Positions 37,130 through 47,005 of a DNA stretch of 64,000 nt are shown here, in pieces. Below the pieces are notes generated by a model. It was given only the letters and a program-made list of their open reading frames with translations. It did not search any database and was not told the origin of the DNA. Position 1 is the stretch's first letter. Each line of letters begins with the position of its first letter. This stretch comes from Lentisphaerae bacterium RIFOXYA12_64_32 (GTDB lineage Bacteria; Verrucomicrobiota; Lentisphaeria; Oligosphaerales; YB12-FULL-65-16), in assembly GCA_001803235.1 (NCBI GenBank), contig MHBL01000432.1, positions 17,399 through 81,398 on the forward strand, given 5' to 3'. The position numbers were made by a program, and so were the translations under genes.

Positions 37130-37516
37130 TCAGGTTGGGTCCTTCTCGGCCACGGCGGAGGCGCAGGCCAGTTTGCGTTCGTGACTGATGCTGATGTGGA
37201 TGCGGGACACTTTCAAGGTTGAGGCGGTGGCTGCGCCGACCCCGTGCAGGGTGACCTGGGGTTGGCCGTCCGGGCCGCGCAGGACGCGGATATCGGTCCA
37301 GCCGCAGCGGCGACCGATGCCGGTTCCGAGGGCCTTGGCGATGGCCTCTTTGGCGGCCCAGCGTCCGGCATAGTAGGCGGCTTTGCCGGCGCCCGTCGGG
37401 GCTTCGCGGCGTTCCTCGTCGGTAAAGACGTGACCGAGGAACTGGTCGCCGTAGCGGTCGATCGTGCGCTGCATGCGCTCGACCTCGAGCACGTCGACGC
37501 CGATACCGATGATCAT
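37130..37516 (-). CDS. acpS: Holo-[acyl-carrier-protein] synthase
   Basis: MIIGIGVDVLEVERMQRTIDRYGDQFLGHVFTDEERRE...YYAGRWAAKEAIAKALGTGIG...ISISHERKLACASAV. Confidence 0.95.
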   Translation of the reverse strand: MIIGIGVDVLEVERMQRTIDRYGDQFLGHVFTDEERREAPTGAGKAAYYAGRWAAKEAIAKALGTGIGRRCGWTDIRVLRGPDGQPQVTLHGVGAATASTLKVSRIHISISHERKLACASAVAEKDPT

Positions 37517-37601
37517 GTTGGTGCGACTCCTATGAGGACGCCACGGGGCGGTAGTGCCGCCGTGATAAAGTTGTCATGGGTGGAGGAGCGCGTCAAGTGG
37601 T

Positions 37602-37870
37602 GTGGGGACGAATACCAAAATGTATGCACGGCCAGTGCGAGGTTCGACACGGAGACCACGGGGCAAGCCCGTGGCAGGGGGGACAGAGGGGACGAATGCC
37701 AAGATGTATGCACGGCCAGCGCGAGGTTCGACACGGAGACCACGAGGCAAGCCCGTGGCAGGGAGGAGGCAAAGGGGACGGGAGATGCGAATGCCAGGAT
37801 GTGTGCAGCGGCAGCCTGCGACGGGCGGCGCGACATCCACGGGGCAAGCCCGTGGCAGGGGGGGGTAGTG
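37602..37870 (+). repeat. Second array of ~84-96-bp units with family C palindromes (37656, 37740, 37836)
   Basis: Units share gaatgccaagatgtatgcacggccag-gttcgacacggagaccacggggcaagcccgtggcagggggg. The last unit repeats the gatgcgaatgccaggatgtgtgcagcggcagcctgcgacgggcggcgcgaca text seen at ~36957-37008. Confidence 0.85.
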
Positions 37871-37904
37871 TCGCCTGCGCATGGCCGCCCCGGGAGCGGC
37901 ACTT

Positions 37905-40454
37905 TCAGCCTGCCGCCCGCAGTCCCGCCAGCACATGGTCGCGGAGGTTGGTGACGGCGAGGAGAGTTTTTTCCGATTCGCTCCTGCCGATCGGGGCGCC
38001 GCTGTACAGATAGCGGGCGAACGCGCCTGCGATGAGGCTGAGGTCGGCCGCCAGTGCGGGATCGCGCGCGCCACAGGTCTGGGCGTATTCGAGCAGATCC
38101 TGGCTGACTGGCCGTTCGTGCCTGGCCTGGCGAAGGAGTTCGCAGGTCAGGGCGTAGCACTGGGCGACGACGCGCCCCGGGTCGGGGTCGGCGCCTTGTT
38201 CGAGGGCGGCCCAGAATTTTGCGCAGCGTCGTCGGCACCGCCACTCGGCGAGGCGCCGACGGATGGCGTGGCGTTTGAGGAACAGCCCGACGGCCAATGC
38301 GACCAGGGCGGCAACGGTCGCCCAGACGCCGGGGCCGAGATTTCGGAGGTACTCGCGCATCCTCCGTGCCGTATCGCTGAGGCGGCCGCTGAAGGCCTTC
38401 AGCCACTGTGTGAGCGCGGTTCGCACACGCTGGATTTTGCCTTTGAGCCAATCCTTGGCTTCGGCGGCGGCGGCGCGGCTCAAGGCTGCGGGGGTGGGTG
38501 CCACGGTGGGCGCTTCGGCTGAGGCGCGGCGGTACACCTTGTCGTAGGCGGCCGAGACGGCGCTTTGCTTCTGTGGCGTCTGGGCCTGCTGCTGTGCGGC
38601 GGCGGCGGCGGCCGCAGCGGCGGGGGACTGGGCGCGCGGGATGGCGAGTTCGGGGGGGAAAGCGGACCATTCGTCGCCGAACGGGTCCATGAAGCTGCCC
38701 ACCAGGGACGGGGTTGTCTGGAGTTGGAGTTGGCCGGGCGGGACGCCGTCGAAGGTGAGCCAGCCGCAGTGTTCGACGAAGATCTGAGTCCACGCATGCC
38801 CGTGGTACTCGTAGACTTCAAAGCAGCCGGTGAGCACGTTGTAATTGCCGGGCGAGAAGCCTGTAGCCAGCCGAGCGGGCAGGCCGACGGCGCGGGACAT
38901 GACGGTGAGGGCCTGGGCGAAGTGCTGGCAGTAGCCTTCCTTGCTCTCGAACAGGAACCAGTCGACGACCTCCGCATGGGGCGGGACGGGCGGGGTGTTG
39001 AGGTTGTATTTGCAGTTGGCGCGCAGCCAGTCGCGGAGGGCCAGGGCTTTCTGCAGTGGCGTCGGCGTCTTGGCGGTGATGTCGCGGGCCAAGTTCTGGA
39101 CGCGTTCGGAGATCACGCCTTTGGGGAGGGTGAGGAAAGGCGCCTTGTCCGAGTCGCGCAGTTCGGGGAGGCGCCGGGTTCCCGGCGCGCCCGTGCCGCC
39201 TTTCGCGCCCGCACTGGGTTGCCACACCGCGTTCGGATAGACGGACGGGACAGAGGACTGGCAGGTGTAGCGCCAGGGCAGTTCCGGTTTGGGGCCGATG
39301 ATGGTGGCGCCGTAGGTGTGACAGGTCCAGAACCGCTGTCCCGGGGGCGGTGCGGAACCGGCCAGGCGCGGGTCGGGGATGCCCACGCCCCAGGAGTACT
39401 GGTAGGCGCGGAAGGCGCCGAACAGGCGTCGCGACAGGGCTTTTTCGATGGAGAACGACTGGGGGATACGTTGCCAGCTCGGGGCGTAGGGGAAGAGCGG
39501 GCGGTCGAGGGGGCCCTGCTCGCGCTTCAGCAGCGGCGAGGTCTGCCAAACCTTGCCGTCATACTTGTCATAGAGCTGTCCGAGCCAGTAGAGTTTGGCT
39601 GGGGCCCGGACACGGAACACGAGGTCCTGGCCCATGGCCGCGCCGCTGCCGAGTCCTTCGCGGGCGTCGAACTCTTTCTCGCCGTAATCCGCATCGAGGA
39701 CCTTGTCGGCATCACGCGAGAGCATGGATGGCATGTTGCCGTCGTTGGTGGTGAGGGCGGCGTCCTGGGCTGGCGTCGAGCCGTAGGCGGCGCCGACCCA
39801 GTTGCGCCAGAGCATGGGGAATTCCTGTTCCTGAGTGGTTTCGAACGAGACGGGGACAACGCCGACGGAGCGGCCCTGGGGCAGTGGGCAGAAGGTCATG
39901 ATGACGGCGCAGAAGGTGACGAAGCCCAGGAAGTGCAAGGCCGGGTGGAGCCAGTCGGCGCGGTTTCGGCGCTTGGTGATCCAGGGTTGGCGCGGATCGC
40001 CGGAGAGCCAGGAGGTGCGGGTCTGGTAGAGGATGAGCATGGCGAACACGCCGTACAGGATGAGCGCAGGCAGGTAGACGGAGCGGCTGGGGGTGATGCC
40101 GCCGTAGCCCACCAGGATGAAGGCGATCATGGCGAGGAGCCCGTACTCGTGCTGCAGTCCGGCGATGATGAGGGCAAACCCGAACAGGGCCGTGGACTCG
40201 ACCAGCACCAGGTCCAGAGCGACGACGGGGAAGCGATAGTAGCCCCAGGCTGCGGCACCGACGCCGATCAGGCCCTGGAGGACCTGCCAGAACCAGGCGG
40301 GCACGAAGCGCCGCGGCAATCGGGCGACCAGCGCGACGGGGAAGAGCGCCAGCAGAATGCACAGGGTCAGCGTGGGTTGGCCCTTCTGCCAAAGGCCAGC
40401 CATCACGCTGATGGTGTACAGCGCCAGGTATGTGCATTCCAGACGGAGTGGCAT
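37905..40454 (-). CDS. Membrane transglutaminase-like protein (TgpA/DUF3488-type)
   Basis: N-terminal multi-helix membrane region, then KEGYCQHFAQALTVMSRAVGLPARLATGFSPGNYN...EYHGHAWTQIFVEHCGWLTFDGVPPG (Cys-His-Asp transglutaminase core), C-terminal TM/DUF4129-like region. Confidence 0.9.
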   Translation of the reverse strand: MPLRLECTYLALYTISVMAGLWQKGQPTLTLCILLALFPVALVARLPRRFVPAWFWQVLQGLIGVGAAAWGYYRFPVVALDLVLVESTALFGFALIIAGLQHEYGLLAMIAFILVGYGGITPSRSVYLPALILYGVFAMLILYQTRTSWLSGDPRQPWITKRRNRADWLHPALHFLGFVTFCAVIMTFCPLPQGRSVGVVPVSFETTQEQEFPMLWRNWVGAAYGSTPAQDAALTTNDGNMPSMLSRDADKVLDADYGEKEFDAREGLGSGAAMGQDLVFRVRAPAKLYWLGQLYDKYDGKVWQTSPLLKREQGPLDRPLFPYAPSWQRIPQSFSIEKALSRRLFGAFRAYQYSWGVGIPDPRLAGSAPPPGQRFWTCHTYGATIIGPKPELPWRYTCQSSVPSVYPNAVWQPSAGAKGGTGAPGTRRLPELRDSDKAPFLTLPKGVISERVQNLARDITAKTPTPLQKALALRDWLRANCKYNLNTPPVPPHAEVVDWFLFESKEGYCQHFAQALTVMSRAVGLPARLATGFSPGNYNVLTGCFEVYEYHGHAWTQIFVEHCGWLTFDGVPPGQLQLQTTPSLVGSFMDPFGDEWSAFPPELAIPRAQSPAAAAAAAAAQQQAQTPQKQSAVSAAYDKVYRRASAEAPTVAPTPAALSRAAAAEAKDWLKGKIQRVRTALTQWLKAFSGRLSDTARRMREYLRNLGPGVWATVAALVALAVGLFLKRHAIRRRLAEWRCRRRCAKFWAALEQGADPDPGRVVAQCYALTCELLRQARHERPVSQDLLEYAQTCGARDPALAADLSLIAGAFARYLYSGAPIGRSESEKTLLAVTNLRDHVLAGLRAAG

Positions 40455-40464
40455 GGTTGGTTCA

Positions 40465-40492
40465 GGGGTTCAGGGGTTCAGGGGTTCGGGGG
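40465..40492 (+). repeat. Canonical G-quadruplex motif upstream of the transglutaminase gene
   Basis: GGGGTTCAGGGGTTCAGGGGTTCGGGGG: four G-runs of at least 4 with 3-4-nt loops, 11 nt from the start codon. Confidence 0.75.
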
Positions 40493-40567
40493 AGTCGAAG
40501 GAATCGACGGGAACGAGGGAATCGAGGGTGTATGTGTCGAAGACTAAACACTTTCTCCTCCGTGCTA

Positions 40568-41800
40568 TCAATCTCCGGTCAGGGCTCGAGCCAGGCCCAT
40601 GCCGCGGTGGAGCAGGGACGGCTGGGTTGGTCCTGAGACCCGGCGTCGCGGGGCGACTTCGGCGGCGGGCGCGGCGGGGTCGGGCATGGGGCGCAGGGGC
40701 GGGAATGCTTCGGGCGGGGCGCAGAACCAGCGCACTCCCATTCCCTGCTGCTCGAGCACCCGAAGCGCGTCGCGTGCCGGGTCGGCGGTATCCAGTGTCA
40801 GGCAATAGACAACGGTGTTGCGGGGCAGGCGCATGGCCAGGTCATACGCGACCCGATCGACCGGGATCGGGCCGGCCTTGAGAACGGCCAACTGCAACAG
40901 GATTTCCTGCAAGGCCTGCGTGGCCAGGCGGGTCGGCATGAGGGTCATGCTCTGGCCGCCGGCGGCGAAGGAGAGGCTGCAGTACAGTCCGGCCATGTGG
41001 GTACAGATGCTGGCGGCGGCGCGGATCTGGTACTCCAGGTTCGAGCCGATGTCGCGGCTGCTGACGTGGCGTTCGTCGGCGTCGAGGAGAACGGCGACGG
41101 ACATCACGGCGTTGCGTTCGTACTCCTGGACCATGAGGTGGTGGAACCGGGCGCTGCTCTTCCAATGGATGTGGCGCAGGCCGTCGGTTGGGTTGTACTC
41201 GCGGACGCCGTAGAAGTCCTGGCTGATGCCGGCGGCGCTGACCGGGCTGCCGACGGTGGTGAGGATGGAGTAGCGCAGCGACGGTCTGAGATCGGGCAGT
41301 GGTTCGGTGCCCGGGACGACGACCATTTTCTTGGGGCAGCGGAACGAGCGCTGCTGGCAGAACAGGCCCGCCGGGTCGCCGCTGCGCAGGAAGATACGAC
41401 TCAGTTCGAACTCGCCCCGGTGCATGGCGAGGATGCGGCGCTGCACGACGCGCTCCTCGGCAGCGTCGAGGGACTCGACGACGGTACGGGTGGGTTGTTC
41501 GAGCGCGAACGGGCAATGCTCGAGGACGACCAGGGGCTGGCGCGGGCGGTCCAGTTCGTTCTTGACCAGCAGCGGCATGGCCACGGTCTGTCCTGTGGCG
41601 GCGTCACCCACCGGACCGCGGCGGACACTGACCCCGCTGAGCGCCACCAGGGTGCCGCAGAAACTGGCCAGGGCGAGTGCGAACGCGCCGCAGGCGAAGA
41701 TGAACGGGAACAGCATGTGGTTCACGACGGCAATGAGGAACCACATCAGTCCGGTCAGCAGGACGAACCATCCTCGAGATGTTGGCCAAATTAGGGGCAT
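40568..41800 (-). CDS. DUF58 domain protein
   Basis: Two N-terminal TM helices then ...PDLRPSLRYSILTTVGSPVSAAGISQDFYGVREYNPTDGLRHIHWKSSARFHHLMVQEYERNAVMSVAVLLD: DUF58 signature (REY..GD..R.IHWK-like). Confidence 0.9.
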   Translation of the reverse strand: MPLIWPTSRGWFVLLTGLMWFLIAVVNHMLFPFIFACGAFALALASFCGTLVALSGVSVRRGPVGDAATGQTVAMPLLVKNELDRPRQPLVVLEHCPFALEQPTRTVVESLDAAEERVVQRRILAMHRGEFELSRIFLRSGDPAGLFCQQRSFRCPKKMVVVPGTEPLPDLRPSLRYSILTTVGSPVSAAGISQDFYGVREYNPTDGLRHIHWKSSARFHHLMVQEYERNAVMSVAVLLDADERHVSSRDIGSNLEYQIRAAASICTHMAGLYCSLSFAAGGQSMTLMPTRLATQALQEILLQLAVLKAGPIPVDRVAYDLAMRLPRNTVVYCLTLDTADPARDALRVLEQQGMGVRWFCAPPEAFPPLRPMPDPAAPAAEVAPRRRVSGPTQPSLLHRGMGLARALTGD

Positions 41801-41932
41801 GGGGGGGGTGGGGGAAGGGTTCGGGGTTCGGGGTTCAGGGTTTGGGGGGTTGGGGGAGTCGAGAGAATCGAGGGAATCGAGGGGGTCGAGGGAATCGAGG
41901 GTGCGGATCCTTGCTTCGCGCTTCCGGATGCA

Positions 41933-43234
41933 TCAGGTTTTCTCCCATCGTTCGAGGGGGAACTGGGGCAGGATGGAGTCGACGACCTGCTCGGAGCTTT
42001 CCCACTCGGCGCGGGCCTGGAGTTTGAGGGGCAACCGGTGGCTGAGAACGGCTCGTGCCAGATCGCGGACATCGCGCGGCAGGACGAAGTGACGTCCGTC
42101 CATGGCGGCGAGGCACTGGCTGGCGCGCATCAGGGCCAGGGACGCACGGGGGCTGGCGCCGTAGGCGAAGGCCGGGTGCTCGCGCGTGGCGTTGACCAGG
42201 GTCACGATGTAATCCTTGACGGCGTCGGAGACGTGCACGGTGCGCACGGCGGCCTGGCACTGGAGGATATCGCCGGCTCGGACCACGTAGGAGATGGTGT
42301 TGATGGGGTGGGTTTCCACCTGGGTAGTGAGGATTTCCTCTTCGATCTTCTTACTCGGATAGCCCATGCGCAGTCGCATGAGGAAGCGGTCGAGTTGTGC
42401 TTCGGGCAGTGGGTAGGTGCCGTGGAAGTCGACCGGGTTCTGAGTTGCGATGACGAAGAACGGTTTCTGGAGCACGTGTCCGACGCCGTCGACGGTGACC
42501 ACGGCGTCGGACATGCATTCGAGGAGGCTGGACTGCGTTCGGGGCGTGCCGCGGTTGATTTCGTCGGCCAGCACGACATTGGCAAAGACCGGGCCTGGGG
42601 CGAAGGTGAACTCCTTGGTCTTGTCGTCGTAGATATTAACGCCCGAGATGTCGGTTGGCAGCAGATCCGGGGTGAACTGGATACGCTTGAATTCGGTGCG
42701 AATGGACTTAGCCAGGGCCTGGGCGAGCATGGTCTTGCCGACGCCGGGCACGTCCTCGATGAGGATATGCCCGTCGCTGAGCAGTCCGATCATGACGCGG
42801 GCGATGACGTCGTCCTTGCCTTTGACGACTTTCTGGATATTGGTCTGAACGCTTTTGACGATGGTCTGCAACTGCTCGATCCCGAACGTGCACGGGACGG
42901 TATCGGCGGCGGAGACCACCTCCTCGGGGCCGGCGTCGCCGTAGTCGACTTCCTCGTAGCGCAGCACGACTTCGCCGAGCTGGATGACGTCCGTGTGTTT
43001 GACGGGCGTCTCCTTGAGGATCGGCGCGGCGTTGAGGAAGGAGCCGTTGCGGCTGCCAAGGTCTGAAACCGAGACTTGATCGGCCGTACGGCGAATGCGC
43101 ACGTGGTGGCGGGACACACCGCGTCCGGACAGCACCAGGTCATTGTCCGTACCGCGACCGATGGTGGTGTCGCCCTTGGGGATGTGAAATTCGCTGGTGC
43201 GCCGGTATCCTTCCTGGATGACCAGTTTCGGCAT
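41933..43234 (-). CDS. FHA domain fused to MoxR-family AAA+ ATPase
   Basis: N-term MPKLVIQEGYRRTSEFHIPKGDTTIGRGTDNDLVLSGRGVSRHHVRIRR...VSDLGSRNGSFLN (FHA); C-term KGKDDVIARVMIGLLSDGHILIEDVPGVGKTMLAQALAKSI...QFTPDLLPTDISGVNIYD...VVLADEINRGTPRTQSSLLECMSDAVVTVDG (MoxR Walker A/B). Confidence 0.95.
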   Translation of the reverse strand: MPKLVIQEGYRRTSEFHIPKGDTTIGRGTDNDLVLSGRGVSRHHVRIRRTADQVSVSDLGSRNGSFLNAAPILKETPVKHTDVIQLGEVVLRYEEVDYGDAGPEEVVSAADTVPCTFGIEQLQTIVKSVQTNIQKVVKGKDDVIARVMIGLLSDGHILIEDVPGVGKTMLAQALAKSIRTEFKRIQFTPDLLPTDISGVNIYDDKTKEFTFAPGPVFANVVLADEINRGTPRTQSSLLECMSDAVVTVDGVGHVLQKPFFVIATQNPVDFHGTYPLPEAQLDRFLMRLRMGYPSKKIEEEILTTQVETHPINTISYVVRAGDILQCQAAVRTVHVSDAVKDYIVTLVNATREHPAFAYGASPRASLALMRASQCLAAMDGRHFVLPRDVRDLARAVLSHRLPLKLQARAEWESSEQVVDSILPQFPLERWEKT

Positions 43235-43360
43235 GAGTCGTTCCTTTCTGGGTCCGGCTCGTCCGTGGGCCGTCGCGGCGGCGTCGGGCCGGACTTGTCG
43301 GACGCTTCGAGATCTTCGAGACCATCGAGATCTTCGAGATCTTCGGACACGTTGCTGCGC

Positions 43361-44863
43361 CTAGATACTGCGGGCGGGCGGGCGCATTTGCGGGAACAGG
43401 ACGACATCGCGGATCGATTCGGCGCCGGTCAGGAGCATGATAAGCCGATCGATGCCGATGCCCATGCCGCCGGCGGGCGGCATGCCATGCTCCAGGGCGG
43501 CGAGGAAGTCCTCATCCACCGTACCCGCCTCGGCGCCGGCCGTCCGGGCCTGCTCCTCGAAGCGCCGTCTCTGGTCGACGGGATCGTTCAGTTCCGAGTA
43601 TCCGGGCGATATTTCCTGGCCATTGACCTCAAGTTCAAAGACATCGACGACGGTGGGATCATCGTCGCAGCGTCGTGCCAGGGGCACAAGCTGGGCCGGG
43701 AAGCGGGTGACGAATGTCGGCTGGATCAGGGTCTGCTCGACGCGCTTCTCGTAGACTTCGTGGGTGACGTCCAGGTCGGACATTTCCGGGGTGATCTCCA
43801 GGCCCGCGGTCCGGGCGCGATCGCGGCGGGTCTCGGGTGTGACGTCGAACCAGTCCTGGCCCATGCGTTCGCGGACAAGTTCGGCATAGGCGACCTGGCG
43901 CCAGGGCCGCTGCAGGTTGATCACGGTTCCGTTCGGGTGCTGCAGGCTGAGCGTACCGAAGACGTCCTGGGCCAGGGTTGTGATCAGGTCCTCGACCAGT
44001 TCCATCATGGTGCGGCAGTCACCGTAGGCCTGGTAGATTTCGACCATGGTGAATTCGGGGTTATGCCGGCGCGATAGGCCTTCGTTGCGGAAGTTGCGGT
44101 TCAGTTCGAAGATTTTTTCAAATCCGCCGACCAGCAGGCGCTTGAGGTAGAGTTCCGGCGCGATTCTCAGGACCATGGGCATATCGAGGGCTGCGTAGTG
44201 GGTCTGGAACGGCCGCGCGGCGGCGCCGCCGGCCAGGGGTTGGAGCATGGGCGTTTCGACTTCCATAAAGCCACGCTCTTCGAGGAAGCGGCGCAGGCGC
44301 CGCACGATGTCGGCGCGGTGCCGGAAGAGCGTTCGGGCCTCCTCGTTGCAGATCAGGTCGAGGTACCGCTGACGATAGCGCCGCTCGGTATCCGCGAGTC
44401 CGTGCCACTTTTCGGGCAACGGGCGCAAGTTCTTGGCCAGCAGCCGAAAACTGTCGACCTTGAGACTGACTTCGCCCATGCGGGTGGTGAAGATCACGCC
44501 ATCGGCGGTGATGATGTCGCCGATGTCCAGCGCCTTGAACCACTGCATGGCGGTCTCGTCGAGGCGCCCTTTCTGGACGTAGAGCTGCAGTCGGCCGCTG
44601 TCGTCCTGGAGGTCGGCGAAGATGGACTTTCCCATATCGCGCCTGGCCATGAGGCGCCCGGCCAGGGAGAAGCGCAACTCCGTGCCTTCGGCGGCGCCGG
44701 CGTATTGCCGCCGTGCTTCGGCGATGGTGGTGCGGTTTTCGACGCGTCCGGCGTACGGCGGGATTCCCGCCGTCACGAGCTGCTCGTACTTGTGCAGCCG
44801 TTGCTGCCGGATGTCGGTGAGGTCCACGCCGGGGTCCGGGGCGATCTGCCCTTCCTGGGTCAT
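43361..44863 (-). CDS. lysS: Lysyl-tRNA synthetase, class II
   Basis: MTQEGQIAPDPGVDLTDIRQQRLHKYEQLVTAGIPPYAGRVENRTTIAEARRQY...FRNEGLSRRHNPEFTMVEIYQAYGDCRTMMELVE...PPAGGMGIGIDRLIMLLTGAESIRDVVLFPQMRP; SD AAGGAG; the track start is 22 codons upstream. Confidence 0.95.
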   Translation of the reverse strand: MTQEGQIAPDPGVDLTDIRQQRLHKYEQLVTAGIPPYAGRVENRTTIAEARRQYAGAAEGTELRFSLAGRLMARRDMGKSIFADLQDDSGRLQLYVQKGRLDETAMQWFKALDIGDIITADGVIFTTRMGEVSLKVDSFRLLAKNLRPLPEKWHGLADTERRYRQRYLDLICNEEARTLFRHRADIVRRLRRFLEERGFMEVETPMLQPLAGGAAARPFQTHYAALDMPMVLRIAPELYLKRLLVGGFEKIFELNRNFRNEGLSRRHNPEFTMVEIYQAYGDCRTMMELVEDLITTLAQDVFGTLSLQHPNGTVINLQRPWRQVAYAELVRERMGQDWFDVTPETRRDRARTAGLEITPEMSDLDVTHEVYEKRVEQTLIQPTFVTRFPAQLVPLARRCDDDPTVVDVFELEVNGQEISPGYSELNDPVDQRRRFEEQARTAGAEAGTVDEDFLAALEHGMPPAGGMGIGIDRLIMLLTGAESIRDVVLFPQMRPPARSI

Positions 44864-45165
44864 TCTTCCAGTCTCCTTGTGCCTGTACGCCGCGGGCGGC
44901 TCGGCACGGCGTCCCGCGCATTGATTCACTGCGGAACCTCTAATCTACACCGTCGTGGTGCGTTCTCCATATAAGACAGAACGGACCCAACGGACTAAAC
45001 GGACCCAACGGACAGAGCGTGACGAAACGGGCGGAGTATGCGGGGCACGGCGCGGGGTCGGCGAAAAGACTGTCCGCGGGGTGGATTGTGTGTCGGGCAG
45101 GCGGTAACTTGGTGGTCCGGTGTGGGGCCGGAGCGGCGTGCGCCCGAAGAAGGAGTTCCGGAGTC

Positions 45166-46779
45166 TTGGTCAGGCGGGCACAGAACCTGGGGTTGACCGT
45201 GCTGCTGTTGTGCGGCATGGGCTGTACGACGGCGCGGCGTCTGGCGCGTCTCGACCGGCAGGCGGCGACGTACATCGAGGCGGCGCAGCGCCAGGAATTC
45301 CCCGAACTTGCCCCGGAGAGCATCGACCTGAAGCTGTACGAAGCGCCCGCCGGTGCGGAGGGGGGACCGCCGCTGCACCTGAACCTGCGCCAGGCGCTGG
45401 CGCAGGCGGCGCGGCATAACCGCGACTACCAGACGAGCCGCGAGGCACTGTTCCTGGCAGCCGTGTCGTTACGCGTCGCGGCACACGAATGGGAGTGGAA
45501 CCTGTCGCACAACGTTTCGGGGCTGCTGAGCCGCGACTTCTCGGTTCCGGAGAGCACGCTGACCGGCGATGGGGAGGCTGGTCTGAGCCACCGTCTCATC
45601 ACCGGAGCGAAGGTTTCCTCCACGGCGGCGCTGAACACGCTGCGGTACTTGAGCGGCGACCGGTCCGTGTCGGTGCAGTCGCTGGTGGACGTGACCGTGA
45701 CTCAACCGCTGCTGGCTGGGGCCGGGCCCCTGGTGGCCCGGGAAAGCCTGACCCGTGCGGAGCGCAACCTGGTGTACGCGCTGCGCTCGTATGTGCGGGC
45801 CCGAAAGCGCCTGGTGCTGGACGTGGCCGGGAGTTACTACGGCGTGTTAAGGGCGGCGGAGTCGCTGACGATTGCGCGGCAGAACTGGGAGCAGTCGCGG
45901 GCGGCGCGGGAGCGCTCGGAGTTTCTGTCCGAGGCGGGCCGGGTTCCCGCGTTCCAGGTGGACCAGGCGCGGCAGGACGAATTGAATGCGAACGTCGCGC
46001 TGGTGAATCAGGAACAGGCGTATGCCGCGAGTCTGGACGGCCTCAAGCAGCAGTTGGGCCTGCCGCTGGGGATGGTGCTTGAGGCGGACCGCGCCGATCT
46101 GGAAGTACTGATGCAGGGTCAACTGCCCACGCCGCCCATGACCTGCGATGCGGCGATCGCTGCCGCGCTGCGAGACCGATTGGACTTTGTGACCGCGCAA
46201 AACGAAGTCGAAGATGCGGAGCGCGCGGTGAAGATTGCGCGCAATGCGATGCTGCCGAAGCTCGACCTGACGCTCTCGGCCAACGCATCGAGCCCGCAGG
46301 ACTCGCGACTGCGCGACATCGCCTGGTCGGAAGGCGCGGCGTCGGCCGGCCTGAGCGGTGAACTGCCTCTGGATCGCACGTCCGAAACCGCGGATCTGCG
46401 CGCCGCCATGATCCGGCTGGAACAGCGCCGCCGGGCGCTGGACCGAATGCGCGATCAGATTGGCGCCGAATTGCTCGGTGATTGGCGCAATCTGAAGGCA
46501 ACCGAACAGAACTCACAGATCCAGGCGAACAGCGTAGACTTGGCGCGGCGGCGCGGCGAGAGTACCGAACTGCTGTTTCAAGCCGGGCGCGTGGACATGC
46601 GCGACGTGCTGGACGCGCGCAATGCCCTGCCCCGGGCGCGCGACGCCTACGTCCAGGCGCTGGTGAATCACCGCCTGGCATGGCTGCAACTGCTCTACGA
46701 CCTGGAACAGTTGCCGACGGAACCCGAGACGTTGTGGTCGCCGGCACTGACGGTGGGGGCGGCAGCGGCGGCGCGGTGA
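45166..46779 (+). CDS. TolC-like outer-membrane efflux lipoprotein, likely TTG start
   Basis: In-frame TTG at 45166 preceded by GAAGGAGTTCCGGAGTC. Lipobox-like LLLCGMGC. Long helical repeats (LNLRQALAQAARHNRDYQTSREALFLAAVSL; VEDAERAVKIARNAMLPKLDLTLSAN). The track start at 45019 lacks this context. Confidence 0.8.
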   Translation: MVRRAQNLGLTVLLLCGMGCTTARRLARLDRQAATYIEAAQRQEFPELAPESIDLKLYEAPAGAEGGPPLHLNLRQALAQAARHNRDYQTSREALFLAAVSLRVAAHEWEWNLSHNVSGLLSRDFSVPESTLTGDGEAGLSHRLITGAKVSSTAALNTLRYLSGDRSVSVQSLVDVTVTQPLLAGAGPLVARESLTRAERNLVYALRSYVRARKRLVLDVAGSYYGVLRAAESLTIARQNWEQSRAARERSEFLSEAGRVPAFQVDQARQDELNANVALVNQEQAYAASLDGLKQQLGLPLGMVLEADRADLEVLMQGQLPTPPMTCDAAIAAALRDRLDFVTAQNEVEDAERAVKIARNAMLPKLDLTLSANASSPQDSRLRDIAWSEGAASAGLSGELPLDRTSETADLRAAMIRLEQRRRALDRMRDQIGAELLGDWRNLKATEQNSQIQANSVDLARRRGESTELLFQAGRVDMRDVLDARNALPRARDAYVQALVNHRLAWLQLLYDLEQLPTEPETLWSPALTVGAAAAAR

Positions 46780-47005
46780 GAGAGCGTGGGAAGTGCGTGG
46801 GTATGTGAGTGGGGGGGGGCGTGAGTGAGTGGGGAACGGGTGAGGGACCGACGAAACGGACCCAACGGGCGAAAAGGACGGATAGGACGGGAGACAGATC
46901 GGACCGGCGCCCTGGCTCGAGCGTCCGTTGGGTCGGTTCTCCGAGCGCTGAACGCCGGTCCCTGGCCGCAACCCGGCCCGGGGTTGGGCAGTGAGGAGCA
47001 AGTCG

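Noticed and set aside
36745-37870. Possible CRISPR array (palindromic repeats with ~65-75-bp spacers)
   Set aside because: The 'spacers' are similar to one another, the repeat is only ~19 bp, spacing is irregular, and no cas genes are present. Interpreted as REP/BIME-like tandem units.
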